Shown here piece by piece: positions 26,591 through 34,427 of a stretch of DNA of 64,000 bases. The first letter of the stretch is position 1, and every line of letters starts with the position of its first letter. Made by a program: the position numbers and the translations under genes. The stretch is taken from positions 7,316,001 through 7,380,000 of the forward strand of contig NZ_CP107928.1 in assembly GCF_036030735.1 (NCBI RefSeq), written 5' to 3'. Under the pieces are notes generated by a model. The model was given only the letters and a program-made list of their open reading frames with translations. It was not told the DNA's origin and ran no database searches. This DNA is from Streptomyces sp. NBC_00425. Its GTDB lineage: Bacteria > Actinomycetota > Actinomycetes > Streptomycetales > Streptomycetaceae.

Positions 26591-26607
26591 ACCACAACTT
26601 CACAGCA

Positions 26608-26680
26608 CCTTCCGGTGCGCGGGCTGCGGCTACTTCTCTCCAACAGAAACCGATGCCGCCGCCGAACTGATCTCGGGAGG
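26608..26680 (+). ncRNA. Y-RNA-like gene 2, without tRNA-like domain
   Basis: Outer stem CCTTCCG/CGGGAGG (26608-26614, 26674-26680, one G-U); conserved strand GTGCGCG; inner helix GGC-T-GCGGC (26622-26630) with GCCGC-C-GCC (26655-26663); TACTTC at 26631; TGATCT just before the 3' outer strand. The loop (26631-26654) is only 24 bases, so the T-arm/D-arm module of its neighbours is absent. The stems differ in sequence from the other copies yet keep their pairing and the same 1x1 mismatch, which is covariation evidence for a real RNA. It is comparable with a minimal Y RNA; expression is not shown. Confidence 0.75.
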
Positions 26681-26694
26681 CGCAGCATGAGGTG

Positions 26695-26835
26695 GGTGCC
26701 CGGTGCGCAGGCAACGGTTACTTCATTGGATCGGACGGTCGCGGGTTCGAGTCCCGTCATCGACTTCAGGTCGGTGTAGCTCAGTCGGGTAGAGCATCTG
26801 GCTAAGTCCGTCGCCGACCCCTGATCTCGGGCACC
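26695..26835 (+). ncRNA. Y-RNA-like gene 3 with permuted tRNA-like domain
   Basis: Outer stem GGTGCCCG/CGGGCACC (26695-26702, 26828-26835); conserved strand GTGCGCA; inner helix GGC-A-ACGG (26710-26717) with CCGT-C-GCC (26808-26815); TACTTC at 26719. The tRNA-like module: T-arm GCGGG-TTCGAGT-CCCGT (26741-26757), acceptor-like stem CATCGAC/GTCGGTG (26758-26764, 26770-26776) closed by TTCAG, TA, D-arm GCTC-AGTCGGGTA-GAGC (26779-26795), and a 4-bp anticodon-stem-like helix TCTG/CGGA (26797-26800, 26732-26735). TGATCT precedes the 3' outer strand. It ends 78 bases before the Ro60 start codon. Confidence 0.85.
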
Positions 26836-26862
26836 TTCCCTTTGCTGCGCCTCCCCGAAAAA

Positions 26863-26885
26863 CGAGTCGCCGACCGGCGGACTCG
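26863..26885 (+). other. Hairpin before the Ro60 gene
   Basis: CGAGTC (26863-26868) pairs with GACTCG (26880-26885), with GCCG/CGGC able to extend the stem. It lies between Y-RNA 3 and the Ro60 ribosome site and could end the RNA array or shape the mRNA leader. Confidence 0.4.
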
Positions 26886-26913
26886 ATGAATGTCGAATTC
26901 GGGGGAATTCACC

Positions 26914-28497
26914 ATGGCGCGTTTCAATGTCCGTGCCCGCAAGGCGCAGCCCACCTCGCCCGTGACCACCACGGGCCGCACGCTGGCCACCCACCAGGGC
27001 GGCCGCGGCCACGAGCGGGACGCCCGATCCGAGCTCTTCCTGCTGGCGGTGGCCAACTTCGTCTCCCAGCAGACCTTCTACGAGGCAGGCGAGGCCCGCG
27101 ACGACCGCTTCGCCAAGCTGGTGCGCGAACTCGCCGTCAGCGACCCGGACTGGACGGCCGGCCTGCTCGGCTGGCTGCGCGGCGAGGGCAACCTCCGCAC
27201 CGCAGCGCTCGTCGGCGCCGCCGAGTACGTCCACGCGCGGCTGGCGGCGGGCGCCACCGGCGGCCCCTCGAACCGGCAGGTCGTGGACCGTGTCCTGCAG
27301 CGGCCGGACGAGCCCGGCGAGCTGCTCGCGTACTGGACGGCGACGTACGGCCGGAACATCCCCAAGCCCGTCAAGCGCGGCGTCGCCGACGCCGTGCGGC
27401 GGCTCTACCACGCCAAGTCGCTGCTGAAGTACGACACGGCGTCCAAGGGCTACCGCTTCGGCGACATCCTGAACCTGGTGCACGCCGCACCGGATCCGGC
27501 CAAGGCGTGGCAGGGCGACCTCTTCCAGTACGCCCTCGACCGCCGGCACCACCCGGACACGGCCGTGGTACCCGATTCGCTGCCGCTCCTGGCGGCGCAC
27601 CGCGACCTGATGGAACTGCGTCCCGCCGAGCGGCGCAGGGTCGTCACGGGGGCACGGGGCGCGGAGCGTCTGGCCGAGGCGGGCATGACCTGGGAGGCGC
27701 TGGCGGGCTGGCTGCAGGGGCCGATGGACAAGGCGGCCTGGGAGGCGGTCATTCCGTCCATGGGCGCGATGGCGCTGGTCCGCAACCTGCGCAACTTCGA
27801 CGAGGCGGGAGTCTGCGACGAGGTCGCCGCCCAGGTGGCGGCGAGGATCAGCGACCCGGCGGAGGTCGCGCGCTCGCGGCAGTTCCCGTTCCGGTACCTC
27901 GCCGCGTACCAGCACGCGCCGTCGCTGCGCTGGGCGTACCCGCTGGAGCGGGCGCTCGGCCACTCGCTGGCCAACGTGCCCGCGCTGCCCGGCCGGACGC
28001 TGGTGCTCGTCGACCGCTCGGGCTCGATGTTCTACTCGCGGCTGTCGGAGCGTTCGGAGCTCAACCGGGCCGACGCGGCGGCGGTCTTCGGCACGGCGCT
28101 CGCCCTGCGGGCGGCCGACGCGGACCTCGTCGAGTTCGGCAGCACCAGCAAGGAGATCACGTTTCGTAAGGGGGAGTCTGTGTTGAAGATTCTGGAGCGT
28201 TTCGGGGACCTCGGCGGTACGGACACCACCGAGGCCGTGCGCCGGCACTACCGGGGGCACGACCGGGTGCTGCTCGTCACCGACGAGCAGTACGCCTTCA
28301 GCCGCCACGGCGGCCCGACCGACCAGGTTCCGGCGCACGTGCCGGTCTACACCTGGAACCTGGCCGGTTACCGCGCGGGCCACGGCCCGTCGGGCACGGC
28401 GAAGCGGCACACCTTCGGAGGGCTGTCGGACGCGGCCTTCCGGATGGTGCCGCTGCTGGAGGCAGCCGACGACACGAAGTGGCCGTGGGCGGCCTGA
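26914..28497 (+). CDS. rsr: Ro60 homologue (TROVE domain RNA-binding protein)
   Basis: A 527-residue Ro60/Rsr protein. The N-terminal two thirds are the HEAT-repeat TROVE ring (SELFLLAVANFVSQQTFYEAG, later GDILNLVHAAPDPAKAWQGD and IPSMGAMALVRNLRNFDEAG, a hallmark of Ro). The C-terminal von Willebrand A domain has an intact MIDAS: DRSGS at 367-371, plus a Thr in GGTDTTEA and an Asp in LLVTDEQYAF. Ro proteins are rings that bind Y RNAs and misfolded RNAs and in bacteria link to exoribonucleases during stress. The ATG at 26914 follows GGGGGA at the right distance; an in-frame ATG at 26890 is less likely. Three Y-RNA-like genes precede it and a strong terminator follows. Confidence 0.95.
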   Translation: MARFNVRARKAQPTSPVTTTGRTLATHQGGRGHERDARSELFLLAVANFVSQQTFYEAGEARDDRFAKLVRELAVSDPDWTAGLLGWLRGEGNLRTAALVGAAEYVHARLAAGATGGPSNRQVVDRVLQRPDEPGELLAYWTATYGRNIPKPVKRGVADAVRRLYHAKSLLKYDTASKGYRFGDILNLVHAAPDPAKAWQGDLFQYALDRRHHPDTAVVPDSLPLLAAHRDLMELRPAERRRVVTGARGAERLAEAGMTWEALAGWLQGPMDKAAWEAVIPSMGAMALVRNLRNFDEAGVCDEVAAQVAARISDPAEVARSRQFPFRYLAAYQHAPSLRWAYPLERALGHSLANVPALPGRTLVLVDRSGSMFYSRLSERSELNRADAAAVFGTALALRAADADLVEFGSTSKEITFRKGESVLKILERFGDLGGTDTTEAVRRHYRGHDRVLLVTDEQYAFSRHGGPTDQVPAHVPVYTWNLAGYRAGHGPSGTAKRHTFGGLSDAAFRMVPLLEAADDTKWPWAA

Positions 28498-28510
28498 GTC
28501 CCGCGGTCGT

Positions 28511-28553
28511 GCGGCCCGCGCCTTCACCGAAGGCGCGGGCCGCGTTTCTTTTC
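28511..28553 (+). terminator. Rho-independent terminator after Ro60
   Basis: A perfect 15-bp stem (28511-28525 with 28529-28543) around a three-base loop, followed by GTTTCTTTT. It lies 13 bases after the Ro60 stop. Confidence 0.92.
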
Positions 28554-28562
28554 CGCCGGCCC

Positions 28563-28591
28563 TTGTCGCGCGACGGACTGATATCTAACAT
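28563..28591 (+). promoter_or_regulatory. Promoter of the GntR gene
   Basis: TTGTCG (28563-28568) and TAACAT (28586-28591) with 17 bases between. The expected start point falls at or within a base or two of the ATG at 28600, so the GntR mRNA may be leaderless. Confidence 0.45.
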
Positions 28592-28599
28592 TTCAATTC

Positions 28600-29289
28600 A
28601 TGGAGGCTGTGCCACGCACTCTGCTCAGGGACCGCGCCTACGCGGCGATCCGTGACGCCATCGTCGCCGGGGCCATCGCGCCCGGCGCGGTGGTGCGCGA
28701 CGCCGATCTCGCGGAGCGGCTGGGGCTGTCCCGGGCGCCGGTGCGCGAGGCCTTCGCGCGGCTGGTCGACGAGGGTCTGCTGGAGAGCAAGCCGCAGAGC
28801 TACACCCGCGTCACGCCCGTGGTCGCCTCCGACGTACGGGACGCGGCGGCCGTGGTCGGCGCCATGCACGAGCTGGTCACCCGGATCGCGGTGCCCCGGC
28901 TGTTCGCGGCGGACGTCGAGGGGATGCGCGCGGCCAACGAACGCTTCGCCGAGGCCGTGCGCGCCGGAGACGTGGACGCGGCCCTGCGCGCCGACGACGA
29001 GCTGCACGACGTCATCGTGCGGGCCGCCGGCAACCGGGCAGCAGCCGCCACCGTCGCCCGCTACACCCCTCTCATCCGGCGGCTGGAGCGACGCCGCTTC
29101 GGCGAGGGCGGCACCTGCCGTTCGGCCGGGCTGCACGGTCGGCTGATCCGGGCGTGCGCCGCCGGCGACGTGGACGAGGCGGTCCGGGTCACGGCGGAGA
29201 TCTGGCGCACCCTCGCGGACCTCGCCGACACCGAGGACGCCGACGACACCGACCCCTGCGACGACACCGACGCCGACGGCGCCGACTGA
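28600..29289 (+). CDS. GntR (FadR/FCD) regulator next to ACC deaminase
   Basis: A 229-residue GntR regulator. The winged helix is at about 10-70 ([19 protein letters not shown], then [20 protein letters not shown]) and the FCD domain follows, with the metal-binding residues of the type in [15 protein letters not shown] and [15 protein letters not shown]. The tail is a low-complexity Asp/Ala stretch encoded in repeated GACACCGAC words. No ribosome site precedes the ATG, which agrees with the promoter placement for a leaderless mRNA. It is 121 bases upstream of acdS and probably controls it through the repeats in between. Confidence 0.92.
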   Translation: MEAVPRTLLRDRAYAAIRDAIVAGAIAPGAVVRDADLAERLGLSRAPVREAFARLVDEGLLESKPQSYTRVTPVVASDVRDAAAVVGAMHELVTRIAVPRLFAADVEGMRAANERFAEAVRAGDVDAALRADDELHDVIVRAAGNRAAAATVARYTPLIRRLERRRFGEGGTCRSAGLHGRLIRACAAGDVDEAVRVTAEIWRTLADLADTEDADDTDPCDDTDADGAD

Positions 29290-29370
29290 TCACGCGACCG
29301 TTCGCGCAGACCGTTCGCACCGACTGATCACGCCACCGATCGCACCGGCTGATCACGCGACCGTTCGCGC
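29284..29370 (+). repeat. Three repeats of CTGATCACGCGACCG between gntR and acdS
   Basis: Copies begin near 29286, 29324 and 29349 and follow CTGATCACGC(G/C)ACCG(T/A)TCGC; TGATCA within each is itself palindromic. ACCGTTCGC occurs additionally between copies one and two. The first copy overlaps the end of the gntR coding sequence. They are candidate operators. Confidence 0.65.
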
Positions 29371-29410
29371 GTACCGGTGGCACCGACCGACCCCTGCTCC
29401 CGGAGGCACC

Positions 29411-30427
29411 GTGTCCCTCTCCTCGTACGAGCGTTACCCCCTGCTCTTCGGCCCGTCGCCCGTCCATCCGATGGAACGCCTCACCGCCCACCTCGGCGGA
29501 GCCGCCCTGTGGGCCAAGCGCGAGGACTGCAACTCCGGGATCGCGTACGGCGGGAACAAGACCCGCAAGCTGGAGTACCTGGTCGCCGACGCCCTCGCGC
29601 AGGGCTGCGACACGCTCGTCTCGATCGGCGGCGTGCAGTCCAACCACACCCGCCAGGTCGCGGCCTGTGCCGCCCGGGCGGGGATGAAGTGCGTGCTGGT
29701 GCAGGAGAGCTGGGTGGAGTGGCCGGACTCCGTCTACGACAAGGTCGGCAACATCCTGATCAGCAGGCTCGCCGGCGCCGACGTCCGGCTGGTGCGGGCC
29801 GGGTTCGGGATCGGCTTCAAGGAGAGCTGGGAGCAGGCGCTCCGGGAGGTCGAGGAGTCGGGCGGCAAGCCGTACGCCGTCCCGGCCGGCGCCTCGGACC
29901 ATCCGCTCGGCGGACTGGGCTTCGCGAACTGGGCTCACGAGGTCGCCGAACAGGAACGGGAGCTGGGCGTCTTCTTCGACACGGTGATCGTCTGTTCAGT
30001 GACCGGGTCCACCCAGGCGGGCATGGTCGCCGGGTTCGCCGCGCTGGAGGAGGCTGGCGGCCGGCCCCGGCGCGTCCTCGGGATCGACGCCTCGGCCGAG
30101 CCCGCCAGGACCCGGGAGCAGATCGCCCGCATCGCGCACCGCACGGGCCGGCTGATCGGCGTGCGGCGCGAGCTGACCGCCCGGGACGTCGAACTCGACG
30201 AGCGGTACCACGCCGGCGTGTACGGCGTCCCGGACGAGACGACGCTGGCCGCGATGCGGCTCGCCGCACGGACCGAGGGCATGGTCACCGACCCCGTCTA
30301 CGAGGGGAAGTCGATGGCCGGGCTCGTCGACCTGGTGGCCCGCGGCGAGATCGGCCCCGACGCGACCGTGCTGTACGCGCACCTCGGCGGGCAGCCCGCG
30401 CTGAACGCCTACAGCGCCCTGTTCTGA
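29411..30427 (+). CDS. acdS: 1-Aminocyclopropane-1-carboxylate deaminase
   Basis: A 338-residue PLP enzyme that breaks ACC, the plant ethylene precursor, into 2-oxobutyrate and ammonia. The start [20 protein letters not shown] is the family N terminus. The PLP lysine is K50 in [24 protein letters not shown] binds the cofactor and carboxylate; the VYEGKS and [11 protein letters not shown] segments carry the Glu and Leu that separate ACC deaminase from D-cysteine desulfhydrase. GTG 29411 follows CGGAGG. This suggests a root-associated lifestyle, in line with the pectin genes. It is monocistronic, downstream of a GntR gene. Confidence 0.95.
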   Translation: MSLSSYERYPLLFGPSPVHPMERLTAHLGGAALWAKREDCNSGIAYGGNKTRKLEYLVADALAQGCDTLVSIGGVQSNHTRQVAACAARAGMKCVLVQESWVEWPDSVYDKVGNILISRLAGADVRLVRAGFGIGFKESWEQALREVEESGGKPYAVPAGASDHPLGGLGFANWAHEVAEQERELGVFFDTVIVCSVTGSTQAGMVAGFAALEEAGGRPRRVLGIDASAEPARTREQIARIAHRTGRLIGVRRELTARDVELDERYHAGVYGVPDETTLAAMRLAARTEGMVTDPVYEGKSMAGLVDLVARGEIGPDATVLYAHLGGQPALNAYSALF

Positions 30428-30505
30428 CCGCTCGCGGCCGGTGTCCCGCGCCGACGCGGCCCGTTAGGGTGCGAAGGGAGTCCCCGGTGCGCGAGGAGTA
30501 AGTGG

Positions 30506-31078
30506 ATGCCGCAGGTCAGGCCCATGCGTGCGGACGCCCGCCGCAACCACGAGCGCCTGCTGAAGGTGGCCGCCCAGGCCTTCGCCGAGCATGGGGAGCG
30601 GGCCTCCCTCGACGACATCGCCAGGCGGGCGGGCGTCGGGTCCGGCACGCTGTACCGGCATTTCCCCACCCGGCAGGCGCTTCTGGAGGCCGCCTACCTC
30701 GACCGCCTCGAGGCGCTCGCGGCCCGCGCCGACGAGCTGGCCGCCCGGCTTCCCGCGGGCGAGGCGCTGGTGGAATGGCTCAACGAGCTGTGCGCCGGGA
30801 CGCTCGAGGTGCGCGGGATGAAGTCGCTCCTGGGGTCCGCCGTGACGGACGGCGGAGCGGCGGCGGTCACCACGTGCGGTGCGCCGGTGAAGGAGGCGGC
30901 GGCCCGGCTGGTGGAGGCGGCCCAGCGGGAGGGCGCCCTGCGGGCGGACGTCGACCCGGTCGACGTGCTGCGGCTCGCCCACGGGGTGGCCACGGCGTCG
31001 GAGCTGGCGAACGGGGACGGGAGCGCCGTCCGCCGGTATGTGTCGCTGCTGACAGAGGGGCTGCGGCCCGCGCGGTGA
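30506..31078 (+). CDS. TetR family regulator
   Basis: A 190-residue TetR-type protein. The DNA-binding part is ASLDDIARRAGVGSGTLYRHFPTRQALLEA (about 33-62), the classic TetR signature. The C-terminal ligand domain is helical with a cysteine in LNELCAGTLEVRG and another in TTCGAPVKEAA, which matches the common AcrR-like subgroup. GAGGAG precedes the ATG. No obvious target gene is adjacent: acdS ends upstream on the same strand and the TerD gene is convergent. Target unknown. Confidence 0.92.
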   Translation: MPQVRPMRADARRNHERLLKVAAQAFAEHGERASLDDIARRAGVGSGTLYRHFPTRQALLEAAYLDRLEALAARADELAARLPAGEALVEWLNELCAGTLEVRGMKSLLGSAVTDGGAAAVTTCGAPVKEAAARLVEAAQREGALRADVDPVDVLRLAHGVATASELANGDGSAVRRYVSLLTEGLRPAR

Positions 31079-31142
31079 CGGCGGCGGGCGCCCCCGTGGT
31101 GGCGGGCGCCCCGGGCCGGACGACTGCTCGACGACCCGCGGA

Positions 31143-32330
31143 TCAGAGGGACTCGGCGCCCGGCTTGACCATGTTGCGCACAGTCCGTGCCTTCACGAAG
31201 GTGCCGATCGCCGTCATCTCCCACTCGCCGGAGTACTGCCGGATCAGCTTGGCCATCAGCACGCCGGTCTGTGCTTCGGCGCCGGTGAGGTCGAAGCGGG
31301 CGAGCTCCTCGCCGCTGGAGGCGTCCAGCAGACGGCAGTAGGCCTTGGCTACCTCGGTGAACTTCTGCCCGGAGAACGAGTTGACCGTGAACACCAGCCC
31401 GCTGACCTCTTGGGGCAGCCGGCCGAGGTCGACGACGATCACCTCGTCGTCGCCGCCGCCCTCGCCGGTGAGGTTGTCGCCGGAGTGCTTGATCGCGCCG
31501 TTGACGATGGAGAGCTTGCCGAAGTAGCAGCTGTCGATGTGGTTGCGCTGCGGACCGTAGGCGATGACCGAGGCGTCCAGGTCGATGTCCTTGCCGCGGA
31601 ACGCGGGCTCCCAGCCGAGGCCCATCTTGACCTGCGAGAGCAGCGGGCGGCCGCCCTTGACGAGGGACACCGTCTGGTTCTTCTGGAGGCTGACGCGCCC
31701 CTTGTCCAGGTTGATCTTCCCGGTGCCGGGCGCGGGCGGGGGCGGCGCCTGCGGCATCGGCGGGGCGGCGGGGGCGGTGGGTGCCATGGCGGGCGCCGGC
31801 GGCGCCTGCGCGGCGGCCGGGGCCGCCGGTTCCTCCACCGTCACACCGAAGTCGGTCGCGATCCCGGCCAGGCCGTCGGCGTATCCCTGACCGACGGCGC
31901 GGGCCTTCCAGGCGCCGTTGCGCAGGTAGATCTCGACGACCACCAGCGCCGTCTCCGTGCCGAGCCGCGGGGGAGTGAAGGTGGCCAGGACGCCGCCGTC
32001 GTCCGCGCTGCGGATCGTGGCCGTCGGCTCGACGCCCTGGAACGTCTGCCCCGCGGCGTCCGGGCTCGCGGTGACCACGATCTTCTCGATGCCCGGCGGG
32101 ACGGCGGCGGTGTCGACCACGATGGCGTCGGGGGAGGCGCCGCCGCCCGAGCGGTAGGTCACCCCCGGGCCGGCGGGCTGGTTGTAGAAGATGAAGTCGT
32201 CGTCGGAGCGCACCTTGCCGTCGGCGGTGAGCAGCAGGCCCGAAACGTCGAGCCGCACCGGGGCGGCGACGTCCACCGTCACGCGCGCGGTGGGGAGCGG
32301 GATGTTCGAGCCGGGGGTCATAGCTGTCAT
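31143..32330 (-). CDS. Tellurium-resistance-type protein with two TerD domains
   Basis: A 395-residue cytosolic protein with a TerD domain at about 10-185 (LTADGKVRSDDDFIFYNQP, then GIEKIVVTASPDA), an Ala/Pro-rich hinge (EEPAAPAAAQAPPAPAMAP), and a second TerD domain at about 225-390 (KINLDKGRVSLQKNQTVSL, then GWEPAFRGKDIDLDASV and NLTGEGGGDDEVIVVDLG). The Asp-rich loops bind calcium in this family. TerD proteins belong to stress-response complexes; in Streptomyces several are present. The start at 32330 (MTAMTPGSNIPLP) has a weak ribosome site; 32321 is a possible alternative. Its exact role is not shown here. Confidence 0.92.
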   Translation of the reverse strand: MTAMTPGSNIPLPTARVTVDVAAPVRLDVSGLLLTADGKVRSDDDFIFYNQPAGPGVTYRSGGGASPDAIVVDTAAVPPGIEKIVVTASPDAAGQTFQGVEPTATIRSADDGGVLATFTPPRLGTETALVVVEIYLRNGAWKARAVGQGYADGLAGIATDFGVTVEEPAAPAAAQAPPAPAMAPTAPAAPPMPQAPPPPAPGTGKINLDKGRVSLQKNQTVSLVKGGRPLLSQVKMGLGWEPAFRGKDIDLDASVIAYGPQRNHIDSCYFGKLSIVNGAIKHSGDNLTGEGGGDDEVIVVDLGRLPQEVSGLVFTVNSFSGQKFTEVAKAYCRLLDASSGEELARFDLTGAEAQTGVLMAKLIRQYSGEWEMTAIGTFVKARTVRNMVKPGAESL

Positions 32331-32445
32331 ACCCGGTGAACGACCGAGCCCACTTTGCCGTTCCCTTACCTGAGCACTCCTCCCGCAGCCGCCCCGCGAC
32401 GCCGCCGGAACGTCGGTCACGCGTCACGGCCTCGCGGTGTCGCCG

Positions 32446-33255
32446 TCAGTACGGCCAGATCGGCGGGTCGCTGACGAAGTGGCCGCCGAGGTGGGCGTGC
32501 GCGATGTTCTCCGGGTCCAGCTCGCCCTGTTCGGCGATCAGCTTCTCGGCGTACGGCTCGGAGTCGTCCTGCGGCTCGTAGCCGAGCGCCCGGGCGGTGC
32601 CGAGGTCCCACCACAGCCGGGTGTTGGCCGAGGATCCGTGGACGATGGTGTGGCCGACGTTCTCGGCGGTCAGGGCCGCGTGGAAGAGGCGGGCGCCGTC
32701 GGCGGGGCTCATCCACACCGACAGCATGCGCACGCTCGTCGGTTCGGCGAAGCAGGAGCCGATGCGCACCGACACGCTCTCCAGGCCGTGCTTGTCCCAG
32801 TAGAGCTGGGCGAGGTCCTCGCCGAAGGACTTGGACAGGCCGTAGAAGGTGTCCGGGCGGTGCGGGGTCTCGACGGGGATCAGGGGGTCGTCGCCCCGGG
32901 GGCGCGGTGTGAAGCCGACCGCGTGGTTGGAGGAGGCGAAGACGATCCGCTGCACGCCTTCCTCGCGGGCGGCCTCGTACAGGTGGTACGTGCCCTCGAT
33001 GTTCGCCTTGAGGATCTTCTCGAAGGGGGCTTCCAGGGAGATGCCCGCGAGGTGGATGATCGCGTCGACGCCTCGCACGGCCTCGCGTACCGCGTCCTTG
33101 TCGGCCAGGTCGGCGACGATCGAGGCGGGCTCGCCGTCGACCGGGCGCAGGTCGAGCAGGCGCAGACGGTAGCCGTAGGCGGGCAGCAGGTCCCGCATCA
33201 GGGTGCCGAGGCCGCCGGCGGCGCCGGTGAGCAGGACGGTGCGGGGAGCGGGCAT
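32446..33255 (-). CDS. udh: Uronate dehydrogenase (SDR family)
   Basis: A 269-residue extended SDR oxidoreductase. The Rossmann motif is TGAAGGLGTLMRDLLP at the N terminus; the catalytic Tyr and Lys are in TFYGLSKSFGEDLA; FASSNHAVGFTPRP and SVRIGSCFAEPTSVRMLSVW are segments typical of Udh, which oxidises galacturonate or glucuronate to the aldarolactone with NAD. The start at 33255 has AAGGAG eight bases upstream. Divergent from the dehydratase gene of the same pathway, it fits a galacturonate breakdown route fed by the pectin enzymes downstream. Confidence 0.88.
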   Translation of the reverse strand: MPAPRTVLLTGAAGGLGTLMRDLLPAYGYRLRLLDLRPVDGEPASIVADLADKDAVREAVRGVDAIIHLAGISLEAPFEKILKANIEGTYHLYEAAREEGVQRIVFASSNHAVGFTPRPRGDDPLIPVETPHRPDTFYGLSKSFGEDLAQLYWDKHGLESVSVRIGSCFAEPTSVRMLSVWMSPADGARLFHAALTAENVGHTIVHGSSANTRLWWDLGTARALGYEPQDDSEPYAEKLIAEQGELDPENIAHAHLGGHFVSDPPIWPY

Positions 33256-33283
33256 CCTCGGGTCTCCTTGGCATCTACGGCCG

Positions 33284-33313
33284 CATGCGTGGACGGTATT
33301 CACATGCGTGGAC
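33284..33313. promoter_or_regulatory. Direct repeats CATGCGTGGAC before udh
   Basis: Exact copies at 33284-33294 and 33303-33313, 19 bases apart, within the 227-base divergent region between udh and the dehydratase gene. The word TGGACA(C/T) recurs in the inverted repeat at 33435. Probable regulator sites (inference). Confidence 0.45.
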
Positions 33314-33434
33314 ACGCTAAGGATCTCCCGTGTCTCGCGTCAAGTGTGCCGCGGACCAGGCCGTTCCGCCCTTCTCGCGGGAGTGCCGGGCTTGACCGGG
33401 CGGGAAAGGGCTTCATAGGCTGAGTGCGTTCAGA

Positions 33435-33446
33435 GATGTGGACATC
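33435..33446. promoter_or_regulatory. Inverted repeat GATGT-GG-ACATC before the dehydratase
   Basis: Perfect five-base arms around GG, 36 bases upstream of the GTG at 33483. It supports the later start, because an upstream GTG start would place this operator-like element inside the coding region. Confidence 0.4.
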
Positions 33447-33482
33447 GATCAGAAGAACGCACGTGTCGCCTCAGGGAGCTCC

Positions 33483-34427
33483 GTGACGCCAGCCCCGCTC
33501 GCCGCCCGCCTGCGCGTCGCCGGCGGACCGCTGTTCTTCCCCGTCACCGCGTACGGCCCCGACGGCTCGCTCGACCTCGACGTCTACCGCGCGCACGTCC
33601 GCCGGGGCGTCGAGGCCGGCGCCGGCGCCGTCTTCGCGTGCTGCGGCACCGGCGAGTTCCACGCGCTGACGCCGGAGGAGTTCGAGGCCGCGGTGCGGGC
33701 GGCCGTCGACGAGACCACCGGCCGGGTGCCGGTCGTCGCGGGCGTCGGCTACGGGACCGCGCTCGCCGTGCGCTACGCCCGCCGGGCGCGGGCGGCCGGC
33801 GCGGACGGCCTGCTGGCGCTGCCGCCCTACCTCGTCGTCGCGGCCCAGGAGGGCCTGCTGCGCCACTACCGCGAGGTGGCGGCGGCGACCGACCTCCCGG
33901 TGATCGTCTATCAGCGCGACAACGCCGTCCTCACCCCGACGACCGTCGTCGAACTCGCCCGCACCGAGGGGATCGTCGGCCTCAAGGACGGCCTCGGCGA
34001 CCTCGACCTCATGCAGCGGACCATCAGCGCCGTGCGCACCGAGGCCCCCGGCGACTTCCTCTACTTCAACGGCCTGCCGACCGCCGAACAGACCCAGCTC
34101 GCCTACCGCTCCCTGGGCGTCGACCTCTACTCGTCGGCCGTGTTCTGCTTCGCGCCCGAGATCGCCCTGGCCTTCCACCGGGCCCTCGCCGACGGCGACG
34201 ACCCCACGGTCCACCGCCTGCTCGACGGGTTCTACCGGCCCTTCGTCGAACTGCGGGCCCAGGGCCGCGGATACGCCGTCTCCCTGGTCAAGGCCGGAGT
34301 GCGGCTGCGCGGCCTCGAGGTCGGGGAGGTCCGCCCGCCGCTGCACGAGCCGGGCGAGGACCACGTCAAACAGCTCGCCCAGGTGATCGAGCGCGGCTAC
34401 GCGCTTTTGGAGGAGGAAACCGCGTGA
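33483..34427 (+). CDS. 5-Dehydro-4-deoxyglucarate dehydratase (DHDPS family)
   Basis: A 314-residue TIM-barrel enzyme that dehydrates and decarboxylates 5-keto-4-deoxyglucarate to alpha-ketoglutarate semialdehyde. Family marks: ACCGTGEFHALTPEE (GTGE in place of the GTTGE of DapA), Y143 in VYQRDNAVLTP, and Schiff-base K168 in IVGLKDGLGDLDLMQR. The GTG at 33483 follows GGGAG; an earlier in-frame GTG at 33438 lies inside an inverted repeat. Its stop overlaps the next gene (GTGA). Together with Udh it belongs to the uronic-acid oxidation route; the aldehyde dehydrogenase for its product is at 62336. Confidence 0.9.
   Translation: MTPAPLAARLRVAGGPLFFPVTAYGPDGSLDLDVYRAHVRRGVEAGAGAVFACCGTGEFHALTPEEFEAAVRAAVDETTGRVPVVAGVGYGTALAVRYARRARAAGADGLLALPPYLVVAAQEGLLRHYREVAAATDLPVIVYQRDNAVLTPTTVVELARTEGIVGLKDGLGDLDLMQRTISAVRTEAPGDFLYFNGLPTAEQTQLAYRSLGVDLYSSAVFCFAPEIALAFHRALADGDDPTVHRLLDGFYRPFVELRAQGRGYAVSLVKAGVRLRGLEVGEVRPPLHEPGEDHVKQLAQVIERGYALLEEETA

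Noticed and set aside
33438..33482. An earlier GTG start for the 5-dehydro-4-deoxyglucarate dehydratase
   Set aside because: That GTG is inside an inverted repeat and has no ribosome site, whereas GTG 33483 follows GGGAG and matches the family start.
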